The translations under genes were made by a program, and so were the position numbers. A DNA stretch of 64,000 nt from Endothia cerciana (Eukaryota > Ascomycota > Sordariomycetes > Diaporthales > Cryphonectriaceae): positions 1-64,000 of the forward strand of contig JALRMH010000061.1 of assembly GCA_026119935.1 (NCBI GenBank). The letters are read 5' to 3'. Below, piece after piece: positions 11,924-23,665 of the stretch (position 1 is its first letter; the number at the start of each line of letters is the position of its first letter). The notes under the pieces are model-generated. The model saw only the letters and a list, made by a program, of their open reading frames with translations, searched no databases and was not told the origin of the DNA.

Positions 11924-13187
11924 TGATTTTATCAGCGGTTTGGGTGATGCTAGAATTCGAAGTAATATACCGCGAGCCATGAGAAAGGTGTGCGGCGCTG
12001 TCTGTTCTTCCGGATAGAGACCGGCGTCACGGTCGGCCATATGTACGGAAATAACCGCAGAGCGTGACCACGAACCCAGATCTTGATTTACTACACGAGG
12101 TACAGTCTCCAGATGATCCGAGAAGGCAACTGGAGTATAGTCCACCACGTCTTGCCAGTATATCGAGCATTGAGCAGCGTGACAAGCTGGTGGTGAATCC
12201 CTCCTGCGGGTGAAGACGAGAGCCGCTCGAGACGCACCTCGAGACCTCCCTCCTGTCAAGGCTGCATCTTCAAGCACTCGGGAACCCGCGCCTGCCAGAC
12301 TGCCGATTGGCTTTGTCCAGGGTGCGAGGGTCCCTGGGGAGCATCGTCCGTACTGTACTTGAGAGCGATCAGGAGGTGGGGGGAGAGGGACTGAGCTCAG
12401 CCACCCAAGATCGCACCTCGGAGTTCCCTGCGACACACTAGGAAATGTGTCAGGTCAGTCGTCGGTGTCAGTGTCATCGCGTCACCACGTCAATGGGCAG
12501 CTCGTCTGAAAGGTCGCAGGCGGCTCAGCAGCAGGAACGTTGGCACGGGCTGCCGGACCCATCTGCCAGCCTTTAAGTCCGAGTCCGCCAAGGGGCCTTG
12601 GCGATTTGAGACGGCCGCTGGGCCCGGAAGAGCAAAGCCTGACGAGGGTGGGTGGTGCGGCGAGGAGGACGACGTGCAGACAAGACAGGACAGGTGCCAG
12701 AGCTCGTGGCACAGTTCTCCTAGGCAATCAGGCGAGCCTCCCCTGATCAGCGTCACCCCTGCCGGTCAGTGCCCCTCGCTGTGCTGCGCTGTGCCGCGCT
12801 CTCCGCATAGAGGGTTGCTTTCCCAGCTGGGCCTGGCGCTCCCATCCTTCCCGCCTGGACCATGCCGGTCCTCGAACCTGCAACAAGAGTACCCACTAAA
12901 ACCACCCGTCCGGCCGCTTCCATCTGCGCCTCTTCCCACCACTGAAGCCGCACTTACACCTGTATCCAACGAACGTCACCATCATAGACCCAGCCTACGA
13001 CGACAACGACTTTTCGCCTCACCTTGCCGCGCCACCAACTCCTGGTACTGCAGGCCTGCGCATACGACTGCATCGGACTTCTGATCTCGAAACTCGAACG
13101 CACGCCAACGACTATTTTCGAGGGATCGATAGATAGGGTTGTATCTGGCCAGCGGATCGAGCCGGAAGGATTGGAAATCAGCCCTCC

Positions 13188-13278
13188 GCTCTGCTCTGCT
13201 CTGCTCTGCCTGCCCTGCCCTGCCCTGCCCTGCCCTGCCCCGCCCTGCCCTGCCTTGCCCTGCCTTGCCCTGCCCACC
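13188..13278 (+). repeat. (CTGCT/CTGCC)n leader repeat up to the ATG
   Basis: A pentanucleotide array, first CTGCT then CTGCC with a few variants, that runs to within a few bases of the Zn2Cys6 gene start codon. If transcribed it forms most of the proximal 5' UTR, a C/U-rich element that lacks ATGs. Confidence 0.8.
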
Positions 13279-16200
13279 ATGGACCACCATATTGCTGGCT
13301 TCCAGATGCCGGCCATGGCGCAACCGCCGCCGCTCATGAACCAGCCGCCCCAGATATTCGGCGCGGACAGCTATCATGGCCTCCCAATGCAGCACCTGCC
13401 CCCAGAGCTCACTGCTCAGATGTTCGGCGACCCCAACGCCCTGCTCGACGATGCAAATGAGGCAAAGAGGAGGAGGATCGCACGGGTGAGTGATCTGGCA
13501 GCCCTGTACACCCAGACGATAGGGCCATGGCGGCTGACGGGCCCTGCCACAGGCTTGCGACATGTGCAGGAAGAAGAAGATCAAGTGCGACGGGAAGCTG
13601 CCAGCATGCACGCATTGTATCAACTACAAGACGGAGTGCGTCTTCACGCAGGTCGAGAAGAAGAGGAATCCGCCCAAGGGGTGAGTGCTCGTCTCCAGCC
13701 GGACAGGGGTCTGTACGCACCTGGACAAAAGTGGCATGACAGCTCATGATCCTCCGCAGCGCAAAATACATCGAAGGCCTAGAGAACCGTCTCGGCCGGA
13801 TGGAGAGCCTCTTACGACTCTCAGGTACGGCCTCGTCTTTCCCTCCCGTCTTTCATGAGCCCTCTTCCGCGTCATCCGGTCTCCGCTACCGTTGTCACCA
13901 GCTTCGCATCAACGGCGTGCTGACCCTCCCACCTTAGGCCTGCTTGGTGAGGACGACGGTGCTACGGACCTAGGCACATTGGAAAAGAGACTTGCCGAGA
14001 AGAGGCAGGAGTCAAGGCAAGCTTCACAGGCCGCCCAGTCAAACCCGACCTCGCCGTCGCAGGCCGCATCAGCTCATGAAGGCGCCGCGTCAACGCCCCA
14101 GAGCTCCATCACCTCGCCCGAGCCTCTCAAGGACAGGGAGGAGAGGCGCAAGTCGATTGATACCAAGAAGCAGGATGAGGAGGAAGAGGTCGAAGCCCTG
14201 TCCGAGATGATGTGCTCGCTGGTCACCAACACTTCCGGCGAGACCAGGTACATCGGTATGTCGAGCCCACCCCAGCCCGACGGTGTATGCCCGCTGACAA
14301 GATAGGCTCTTCGTCGGGCTTCTCCATCTTTTCGCCCAAGGGCATCCAATGGGTCAACGAAAAGACTGGCGACAAGTCCTTCCAAGAGATGATCTCGCAC
14401 GTCTCCATGGACGACCACAAGTGGAACAACTGGAAGCCAGAGGTGTTCGCTGATTTGTTCCAGCGGCCCGTCTTCTTGCCGCTCCCTGCCAAGCACGAGG
14501 CAATGTCGCTCCTCAAGGACTATTTCGACAACTTCAACTGCATGTTCCCGTTGTTTCACCGCCCCACTTTCATGCACCTTGTGGAAAGGCAGTACTCAAA
14601 GGACCCATATGCCGGCTCCGGGTGGTGGGCTAGCTTGAATGTTGCGCTCGCCATCGCGCACCGGCTACGAGTGATGAGCAACTTGGTGCCAGCAGAGGAG
14701 GACGAGAAGGCCTGGGGGTATATGAAGAATGCCATGGCCGTCTTCTCGGAATTGTCCATGCGCAACACCGATCTGCTGAGCGTGCAAGCTCTGCTGGGCA
14801 TGGCATTGTTCATGCAAGGCACACCCAATCCCCAGCCGTCAACACTACTTGTCGGCGCCGCCATCCGCCTCTCACACAATATCGGACTTCACAAGCGGGG
14901 CACGGGCTTCAATCTGAACCCGATCGAGATCGAGCAGAGGAAACGGGTTTTCTGGATCGGCTACATGTTAGACAAGGATCTTTGCCTTCGATCGGGTCGA
15001 CCTTTCGCACAAGACGACGACGATATGAACGTCGACCTTCCGGATCCCGACCCCGAGGACAACATCGGCAACATTCCTCTGGCCGACAGCAAGGGCAAAA
15101 TGAATCTGTTCCGCGTCATGTGCGAACTGGCCCTGATCGAGAGCAAGGTCTACAAGAGGCTGTACGCGACGAAGGCCACGAAGCAGACAGACGGCGAACT
15201 TTTGCAAACCATCGGCGAGCTGGATCAAGAGCTTGAGGACTGGAAGGACCGCATGCCCATCGAATACCGGCCTGAGAACGAGATACAGGCATCCCACACG
15301 CCCTTGATTCTGCACGTAGTCATGCTGCATTTCACATACTACAACTGCTTGACGACAATACATAGGATGTCGATACACCGTGGATACTGGACCAGTCGGC
15401 TGTCCAACTTCGCTATCCAGGGACTGAACGCCAAACCTTTGAATCCCAGGGTCTTTAACTCAGCAGCCCTATGCACCTCCGCCGCAAGAGCGACCATATC
15501 GTTGCTCAAGTACATACCTCAGGGCGATTCCTCTGTCGTTTGGTAAGTTCAGTCTGCACCCTGCAAACCGAGTCACAGACGGCCACTAACGTCAGCAGGA
15601 TGGTGCTCTACTTCCCTGTATCTGCACTTGTGACGCTGTTCGGTAACATACTACAAAACCCCCTCGATCCCCGAGCGCGGTCCGATACCAGACTCCTGGG
15701 CATGGTAGTCACGTTCCTGTCTGCTCTCGGCCAGGAAGTTGAGACAGGAGGTGTCCACCGAATGCTCGGAATCTGCTCGGAGTTCGAGCGCATCAGCAAG
15801 GTCATGATCGAGAAGGCAGAGAAGGACAATGCCGGCCGTCGGAAGCGAAAGAACGCAGAACAGTCTCAGGCCAACAAGTCCAGCAGCTCGAATACAAAGC
15901 CAACGGCTACAGCTCATAGATCCCCTACCCCATCATCATCTAGGCAGACACCTCGTCCGATGAGGGTGAACACGGCAACACCTCGCCAAAATATGGACCA
16001 TTTGTCTCCGCCAACTCGCAGCGAAGGAGCGGACTTCAGTCCGATGACCGCCAACAGCCTAAGTCCATCGCCAGGCAGCGCTCCTCCGGGATGGAGCACC
16101 GACTTCGGCGCTGGCGACCCGATGGAATTTACGTCATTCGCGGATTTGACGGGCTTCGGGCAGCTTGACAGCGGACCACCACCGCCGTTGCAGTCTCCGC

Positions 16201-16343
16201 CAGCTCAAGGTCAGGGTTTCCAACAGCCTCTGATACCGCAGGACCTGTACTCGCTGCCTATGAGTTTCGACTGGGACTGGGCGGAGATGAGTGGTGGTGC
16301 ATATCCGAGCGTTGAGAATGGTAATTTTGACGGGACTCGATGA
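13279..16343 (+). CDS. Zn2Cys6 transcription factor with fungal_trans domain
   Basis: Six exons (13279-13485, 13553-13680, 13760-13824, 13938-14255, 14306-15542, 15599-16343) encode 899 aa. All introns are GT-AG and the last has a CTAAC branch site. The zinc cluster is complete: Cys 71, 74, 81, 88, 91 and 98 with CX2CX6CX6CX2CX6C spacing, in a CDMCRKKKIKCDG context and preceded by a basic KRRRIAR stretch. Exon 2 alone encodes it. A linker and coiled-coil helix (KYIEGLENRLGRMESLL) follow. The fungal-specific regulatory domain (about 305-560) starts at DYFDNFNCMFPLFHRP and includes FWIGYMLDKDLCLRSGRP. The C-terminal third is Ser/Pro-rich and ends in an acidic, aromatic patch, a plausible activation region. 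It should be a nuclear DNA-binding regulator of CGG-type sites; the target pathway is not evident. The start ATG has a CCACCATGG context. Confidence 0.93.
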
Positions 16344-17094
16344 GGGGAGCAGGTGCTCTGCCGAGTTTGGAGTAAATTTTACTGCAGAATGACTGACTAG
16401 AACTGGGGGTTTCGCACTCTCGAATAATCGGATGGGCAGCCTTCACTCACTACATAGTGGTCCTGCGGCCGTGTTGATTAGACCTTCTTAATTTGCAACG
16501 TCACATTCGAAGTCTTTCCACGAGAGAGCATGGACTGTAGTTAGGATTTACGTCCGTACATAATCAGATCTTTGAAGGGACGAGTATTTTTTTTTTTTTT
16601 TAGTGGGGTGGGGGGGGGGGCGTTGGGGTTTTTATATTATTCATCTATTTCAAAACCTCACCTTCACATACTGAAGCCGAACAATTGAGTGCAGTCAAAA
16701 TGCAGAAGCGAAGCCTGGTCGAACCGGGGTTAGGGAGGTTAGGGGGACCTGTACCCCCGGCTTAGTCATGGCCCCGTCTATGATGCTCGTACTCACTAGC
16801 TGCAAAAAGTGACTGCAGGCGAGCCGGCGCCTTGCGAAGGTTGCTCGAACCACCTCCGGTAGAGCCGCAACGCCACGATCAAACGGGCACGGGGCGACCG
16901 AGTCCACTCTCGAGCATTCTCACCGTCACTCCCCAACTCACAATCACCCGAGGTGGATCTTTGTGTACCGTCCACCACATCCCTCCTCTCGCGGGGTCTT
17001 TGAGTCAACAACCTTTACCCACACCACGTCCGATCCGCCATTAGCGACCTGGCTCCCTTCGACACACAGGCGCGCGCACAAGCCACGCAACATA
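16344..17094. other. 750-bp intergenic region
   Basis: 3' UTR of the Zn2Cys6 gene and promoter of the m-AAA protease gene. It contains a T run followed by a G run near 16589-16620 and the telomere-like element at 16727-16746. Frame 2 is open from 16963, but that upstream ATG would add 44 residues without targeting character, so I treat it as leader. Confidence 0.5.
16727..16746 (+). promoter_or_regulatory. Telomere-like TTAGGG doublet
   Basis: GGGTTAGGGAGGTTAGGGGG holds two imperfect TTAGGG units about 350 bp upstream of the m-AAA protease start. Such motifs can bind Myb-type telobox factors (Tbf1/Teb1-like). Function here is inferred only. Confidence 0.35.
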
Positions 17095-19874
17095 ATGTCG
17101 TCGATATTAAGGTCGCCTGCGCGGCAGTTCGCGCGCATTGCGACCCGCTCTCTATCCACGACGTCAAGAATAAGCGCACGCGCCGCAAGGATACCCAGAA
17201 TATCACCTGCCTCGTCATCATCAGCATACCTCCTCCCACGCCGCCGTTTCTACTCGACAGACCCGACACCACCAGAGAACCCAAAGGATGAGTCAAAAGA
17301 AGGCGACAAGAAGGCTGCGCGGGGTGGCGAGAAGACAGGGGGCGAGCCCAAAGCGACCGGCGAAGTAAAGTCCACGCACGAGGACCCGCCGTCGAAGGAG
17401 GAAGTGGACAAGAAGAGCAGCAAGGAACCACCCAAGTTGCCCGAGGGCTGGGTCTACCTGAGCAAGGAGGAGCTGGAGACACTCGACAAAATGCGCGTGC
17501 TGGTGCCGGTGCGGCAGCGGGAGACCTTCGCCGTGGTCATCCGGGAGATCAAGACGACGGGCGCGCCGCAGGAGCTGCAGGATCTGCTGCGGAAGCAGGC
17601 CAGCGTCGGGCTGACGGTCGGTGACGCGATGAAGGCGGCCAGAATCGCGCACAAGCTGGCGGAGAAGATGGCCAAGAAGGAGACGGATATGTTCAACTCG
17701 AGCGAGCCGAGGTTTGGCAGCCAGCAGGAGAACACGTCCAAGGAGGATAGCGAGTCTGGGCAGCAAGGTTCGAAGGAGGAGGGCGGCAGGAAGAAGGATC
17801 AGAAGGGAAAGCAGGACAAGGACCCGAACATCAAGGTCCTGGACACGAGCGATCTCCTGGGCTGGATACTAGCGGCCGCGCTCTTCTATCCCCTCTGGAG
17901 CATGATATTCCCGAGCGAGACGCGCGACATAAGCTGGCAAGAGCTCCGGAGGAATTACCTGGACAAGGGACTGGTCGAGAAGCTCGTGGTGATGGGCCGC
18001 AAGGTGCGGGTGGACCTGAACCAGGAGGCCACCCGCTCTATGTACCCCGACAGCGTGGCTGCGAACCCGGGCTTCCACTTCTACGTTTCGATCGGTTCTG
18101 TCGATACTTTCGAAAGGCATCTGGACCAGGCGCAGACGGAGCTCGGCATTCCTTCGACGGAGAGAATCCCGGTCACATATGCTGGCGAAAGCCAGCTCGG
18201 CAACCTCATCATGGCATTCGGTCCAACTTTGCTCCTTGTCGGTCTGATCTACTACGCCTCACGGCGGGGACCTGGCGGCGGCGGTGCCGGGGGCGGTATG
18301 TTCGGCTTCGGCAAGAGCAAGGCCAAGATGTACAACCACGAGAGCGCGGTGAAGGTCAAGTTTGCTGATATCGCGGGTATGGATGAGGCCAAGGTCGAGA
18401 TCATGGAATTCGTCGCATTCCTGAAGCAGCCGGAGCGCTTCCAGAGGCTGGGCGCGAAGATCCCGCGTGGAGCGATCTTGTCTGGCCCCCCCGGTACTGG
18501 TAAGACGCTGCTTGCAAAGGCAACGGCTGGCGAGTCCGGCGTGCCGTTCTTCAGTGTCAGTGGGTCCGAGTTTGTGGAAATGTTTGTGGGCGTCGGTGCG
18601 TCGAGAGTGCGCGATCTCTTTGCTCAAGCAAGGAAGAATGCGCCCTGCATCGTCTTCATTGATGAGATCGACGCCATTGGTCGGTCACGAGCAGATGGAA
18701 ACCGGAACTTTGGCGGAAACGAGGAGCGCGAAGCGACGCTCAATCAGATCCTCACGGAGATGGACGGCTTCAACACCCAGGAGCAGGTCGTTGTACTTGC
18801 GGGCACCAACAGACCGGACGTGCTTGATCAGGCGTTGATGAGGCCTGGCCGTTTCGACAGACAAATTCACATCGACAGGCCGACCATGAAGGGCCGTGCG
18901 GATATCTTCAAGGTGCATCTGTCCAAGATCGTCACCAACGAGGATATGGAACACCTCTGTGGGAGGCTTGCTGCTTTGACACCCGGCTTCTCCGGCGCGG
19001 ACATTGCCAATGCCGTCAATGAAGCCGCACTTGTTGGTAGGTCTTCTCTTCTGAAAAATTTGTTCTGATCCACGCATGGCTGACAGTATTTGCAGCTGCA
19101 CGAGCAAATGCCGAAACCGTAACTATGGTTCACTTCGAGCAGGCGATCGAGCGAGTCATCGGAGGCCTGGAGCGAAAGTCACTGGTCCTCAACCCTGAGG
19201 AGAGGAGGACAGTAGCATATCACGAAGCCGGTCACGCCATCTGTGGCTGGTACTTCGAGTATGCCGACCCTCTCCTCAAGGTCTCTATCATTCCCCGTGG
19301 CAAGGGCGCGCTCGGCTACGCACAGTACCTGCCGGTGGGTGACGCCTACCTCATGACCACGAAACAACTCATGGACCGCATGGCCATGACATTAGGCGGA
19401 CGCATCTCGGAGGAACTCCACTTCCCAACCGTGACGACCGGCGCAAGCGATGACTTCAGCAAGGTAACAGCCACGGCAACCAACATGGTAACACGATGGG
19501 GCATGTCCGAGAAGCTGGGGCCCATCCACTTCGACCAGGACAAGAACCAGTTCAACAAGCCCTTCGCGGAGGACACAGCGCAGAAGATCGACGCCGAGGT
19601 CCGCCGCATCGTGGACGTCGCGTACAAGCAGTGCAGGGATCTGCTGACCAAGAAGAAGAAGGAGGTCGGCATCGTCGCGGAGGAGCTGCTGAGAAAGGAG
19701 ATGCTGACGCGCGACGACATGGTGCGGTTGCTGGGCCCGAGGCCGTTCGCAGACAAGGAGGAGTTCACTAAGTACTTCGACGGCTCGAAGAGCGCACCGC
19801 CGCCGCCACCGAATGAGGGTACTATAATTGATGATCCGCCAGCGGGTGCGCCGGCTTTCAAGGGGGATAGGTGA
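17095..19874 (+). CDS. Mitochondrial m-AAA protease (Yta12/Afg3 family, FtsH-type)
   Basis: Two exons, 17095-19036 and 19096-19874 (59-nt intron, phase 1, joining ALV to AARANAE), give 906 aa. It is an ATP-dependent zinc metalloprotease of the inner mitochondrial membrane facing the matrix, which degrades misfolded membrane proteins and processes some ribosomal and assembly factors. The N-terminus is Arg/Ser-rich with no acidic residues (MSSILRSPARQFAR...), a clear presequence ending near RRRFYS. Two membrane segments lie near 254-275 and 370-390. The AAA domain has Walker A GPPGTGKT at about 464, Walker B FIDEID, and an arginine-finger region MRPGRFDRQI. The protease site HEAGH starts at residue 690. 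The extended charged region between presequence and first membrane segment is as in Yta12 orthologues. The symbol rests on this resemblance; an Afg3 paralogue is not excluded. Confidence 0.95.
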
Positions 19875-20687
19875 CGGGGCGAGAGAGACAGGCGGAGACG
19901 GGATGGAAGGGATGGACAAAACACTCTACTCAGCCACCACTAGCATAGGCACTCTGGCACTGTGGACAACACCCCCCCTCCCCCGGGAGAGAGGACCACA
20001 AGGTCGATGGGGATGTTGTACGAAATCTGAAGACATCGGGGCGCCCAAGGTGGAAGTGGTCCAGCGGCTGGATCGCATGAATTGCAGACATAGAAAAAAG
20101 AGTTGTTCGACGCCAACCAGAGCAGCGCATGGCTTAGCGGGAGCTAGTTGAACGAGGAGCGACGCACGTTCGACCTGTCCATTGTACAAATCAATCCTCG
20201 CTTTCACAAGATATTTACGGAGCGGGCGGAAAGAAACAGGACGCGGCTCTGGTGCCCTGGGGCTGAGGCAAACCACGGGTCTTCTGGCTACTCCCACAGC
20301 CAGAGGCTACTACTATCAGATGTGCGATCTCCCGACCTGTGACGGTCCCTTGGTCTCACGACAGAAGCACGATTCAAACCCAGGAAAAAGTAAGTACCTA
20401 GGCAAAAAAACCAAAAAAAAAACCAAAAAAAAACCCGGCATATTGATGGTGCGACGGTGATAGAAGAACGCTCACTAGCCCGCAAGGTTGGGTTCTCATT
20501 ATCCAGGGGGACAAGTGCCAACGAACAGCTTGAAGCCCAAGGGACTTCTTATTGTAGTCAAAGCCATCTATGCGTGTGGACACCTGCGTTCGGAGCGGTC
20601 ATCACCTATCACACAGCTTTGGCGGTCTGGTAAGGACATTCTTTGCCCAGCCTGCTGGGTATGGTGGTGTGCGTGTTGTGGTGGGTT

Positions 20688-20719
<32 letters not shown>

Positions 20720-21380
20720 CTTCCTTTTTCTTTTTCTTTCTGCTTTTCTCCCCTCGTTTTCGTCATCCCCCCCCCCCTCCCTCACCACCACCACCAATCT
20801 TTTTTTAGGCTAGTACCAATTGCAAGGCACAATGCCCGGAGCGGCTACGGAGGTTGCAACGGACGGCGGGACCAAGATGCGGTCAGGTCCCCCGGCCATT
20901 GATGCAGGGGTTTCTCAAGGCCTTGATAGAGATCCCTAGGCCATCGCTTGGCAACTGCTGCCAGGATTCACATATGTATACGCGTTTGGAGAGGCCAAGT
21001 CTGATTATTACGGGAGCACCCAACGGCGGTGCCCGTGTCGATCCCCTCCCGGCCCTTCGCCCGCCCGGCCGGAACCTGCTAAACCTCTCAACTACATCAT
21101 CAATCCCCTCTTGGTTGCAACCCCAGGCACTCTTCTTCCCTGGTCTGATATCGACTCTGGAGCCGTCTCGAGAGTTATCGTGTGAGCTAGGCGCCGCCAC
21201 CCCTGACTCCGCAAAAGTCTGCGCCTGTATTCCTAGATTTCATGAATGCGTCAACACCACTGACATCGGCAACGACGCGAGCGTTGTCCCAGATGAGAAG
21301 TCGGGCGCCGTTCAACCATCATCCTTGCCCTCATTGCTTTGCATCGCGTCTGCCCTCCTCGCTCCACCCCGGCCGCCAAC
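19875..21380. other. 1.5-kb intergenic region
   Basis: Between two co-directional plus-strand genes. It contains A runs near 20402-20434, a (TTTC)n tract near 20685-20717 and a C run near 20767. No gene is supported; the last 350 bp is presumably the transporter promoter and leader. Confidence 0.5.
20685..20717 (+). repeat. (TTTC)n microsatellite
   Basis: About eight TTTC units followed by a further pyrimidine-rich stretch to about 20760. Confidence 0.8.
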
Positions 21381-23665
21381 ATGGCCAACAATACCTCTAA
21401 TGCTCGGGCAGACTCCTTGCCTCTCCCAAACAACCTGCACTCGGAATCCGGGTCCGGCACCGGTGCGAACTTGGTCACCATGGCCAACGGGCTCAAGAAG
21501 CGGTTCTCCCGGGCCTCGGCGACTCGGTCTCATGCTAGTTCTTCGGCGCGGGATGCAAAGTGGTGGAAGATCCGCCTCTTCCAGGGCATGATCAACGACA
21601 TCCGTCGTCGAGCCCCTTACTACCGGAGTGACTGGAGGGATGCTTGGGACTATCGCGTGGTGCCGGCCACGGTGTATATGTATTTCGCAAAGTATGGATT
21701 GGACTTCTCAGCCCGGCGTACTCAATAATCCTCTCTAGAGGAGGCGGGCACGATGTCGGTCGTGGCATGCGTCTCTTCGAGCCCGGCCCCTCATCAAATG
21801 GCCTCCTCAAGTCTGATACATATCCATCATGCCTTGGGACCATCACGTTCCTTCACCCGAACGCAGAGAACATGTGCTGACCGCTCACCAGCATCCTCCC
21901 GGCGCTAGCCTTCTCCCTGGACATGTTCACCCGCACGCACTCGAACTATGGTGTCAACGAAGTTCTTCTCTCCTCCGTGCTGGGCTCCGTCGTCTTCTCC
22001 TTCATCGCCTGCCAGCCGCTCGTCATAGTCGGCGTGACTGGTCCGATCACCGTCTTCAACTACACCGTCTACGACATCATGTCGCCGACGGGCGTCAACT
22101 ACCTCGGCTTCATGGCCTGGATCGGGCTGTGGGCCCTCGTCATGCACTGGATCCTGGCCATCACCAACTCGTGCAACTGGCTGCGCTACGTCACCCGCTT
22201 TCCCTGCGACATCTTCGGGTTCTACGTGGCTTGCATCTACCTCCAGAAGGGCGTCCAGATCTTGGTGCTTCAGGGGGATACCCAGCCGTTCTATCTGAGT
22301 ACCATGGTGGCCGTCCTGGTATTCTCCATTGCGTATTTCTGCAGCGAGTTGGGAAGCAGCACGCTCTTCAACCACTATGTCAGGGTGTTCATCAAAGACT
22401 ATGGCACGCCGTTGGTGGTCGTCTTCTTCTCAGGCTTTGTACACATTGGGAGGATGAAAGATGTTACCCTTGAGTTCCTGCCAACCAGCACGGCTTTCTC
22501 CCCCACTGCGGATAGGGGCTGGCTGGTCAACTTCTGGGACGTTAGGGTGTCGGACGTATTCCTGGCGATGCCGTTTGCCTTGCTGTTGACCATCCTGTTC
22601 TGGTTTGACCACAACGGTAGGGGCACTTTCCACCCCCCTCCCCCCCGACTCCAGCCCCTGAGCGTGATTGCTGACAGCCCCGCACCAGTCTCCTCGCTCA
22701 TCGCCCAGGGGACCGAGTTCCCGCTCGAGAAGCCAGCCGGCTTCCACTGGGACCTGTTCCTGCTGGGTCTGACCACAGGCGTAGCCGGCATCCTCGGCCT
22801 CCCCTTTCCCAACGGCCTCATCCCGCAAGCACCCTTCCACACCGAGTCCCTCTGCGTGACCAAGGTGGTCCACGACACCGACGAGGGTGGTGACAACAAG
22901 GGCCACTGGGAGCTGAAGCGCACACATGTCGTCGAGCAGCGCGTTTCCAATCTCGCCCAGGGCCTGCTCACCCTCGGAACCATGACGGGCCCGCTCCTCG
23001 TCGTCCTGCACCTCATCCCGCAGGGCGTGCTCGCCGGGCTGTTCTTCATCATGGGGTACCAGGCGCTCGAGGGGAACGGCATCACGGCCAAGGTATTGTT
23101 CCTCGCGCGCGACAGGGCGCTGACGGACAGGGCGAACCCTCTCAACAAGATCGAGCGCCGCGGGGCGCTCTGGCTGTTCGTCGCCATCGAGCTGGTCGGG
23201 TTCGGCGCGACCTTCGCCATCACGCAGACGGTGGCGGCCGTCGGGTTCCCGTGCTTCATCCTCGCGCTGATCCCGCTGCGCGCGCTGGTGCTGCCGCGGA
23301 TCTTCAGCCCGCTGGAGCTGAGCATCCTCGACGCCCCGACCGCGAGCCCGTTCACGATGGAGAGCGTGGGTGGGAGCTACGCCGGGGACGCGCTGGACGC
23401 CGAGGAGGACGAGTCGTCCGGCGGGTCCGACGGCACGAAGGGGCGAGCCGGGAACAGCAGTGGAGGCCTGCTCGGGGAGGGTCAGGGCCACGACGGCACG
23501 GCGCAGGAGCTGGCGGAGCTGGGCGAGAACAAGAGCGTGAGGGGGCTGTCGGCCTCGGGCCCGAGGAGAGGCAACAGCGCCGTCGACAGGGACGACGAGG
23601 ACGGGCTCTCGGAGGTCAGGAGGCCGGGCATCAGTCGGCGGCACATGGGGAAGGCGCAGGAATGA
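21381..23665 (+). CDS. Bor1-type SLC4 family borate/anion transporter
   Basis: Three exons (21381-21691, 21892-22616, 22689-23665) give 670 aa. The first junction yields YFANILPALAFSLDMF, the conserved first core helix of SLC4/Bor1 proteins. The second gives DHNVSSLIAQ, the family signature. The product is a plasma-membrane multipass protein, probably exporting borate or exchanging anions. Visible signatures include GVTGPITVFNYTVYD, GFHWDLFLLGL, GLPFPNGLIPQAP and HVVEQRVSNLAQG. The last is the Bor1 cytosolic motif preceding the final helices. The C-terminal 110 residues are acidic and Gly/Ser-rich and probably cytosolic. Intron 2 is 72 nt, has no stop and keeps frame, so a retained form would simply add 24 residues. 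The start ATG is chosen for its CCAACATGG context; an in-frame codon 42 nt upstream is less likely. Confidence 0.93.

Larger units (their letters stand above)
7887..13278. other. 5.4-kb region without recognised genes
   Basis: Starts with the surface-protein 3' UTR, including a T run near 8022-8036, and ends with the repetitive leader of the Zn2Cys6 gene. Open frames of 100-250 codons occur on both strands (e.g. 9934-10338 minus; 11696-12436 minus, which starts with GTG and runs through an 8-bp tandem repeat). None has a recognisable motif, so none is called as a gene. Confidence 0.5.

Noticed and set aside
11696..12436. 246-codon minus-strand open frame
   Set aside because: Starts with GTG, runs through the 8-bp tandem repeat (SVRASERQ repeats) and shows no motif.
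20360..20385. tRNA-like T-loop (GATTCAAACCC)
   Set aside because: No matching T-stem, A box or acceptor stem could be built around it.
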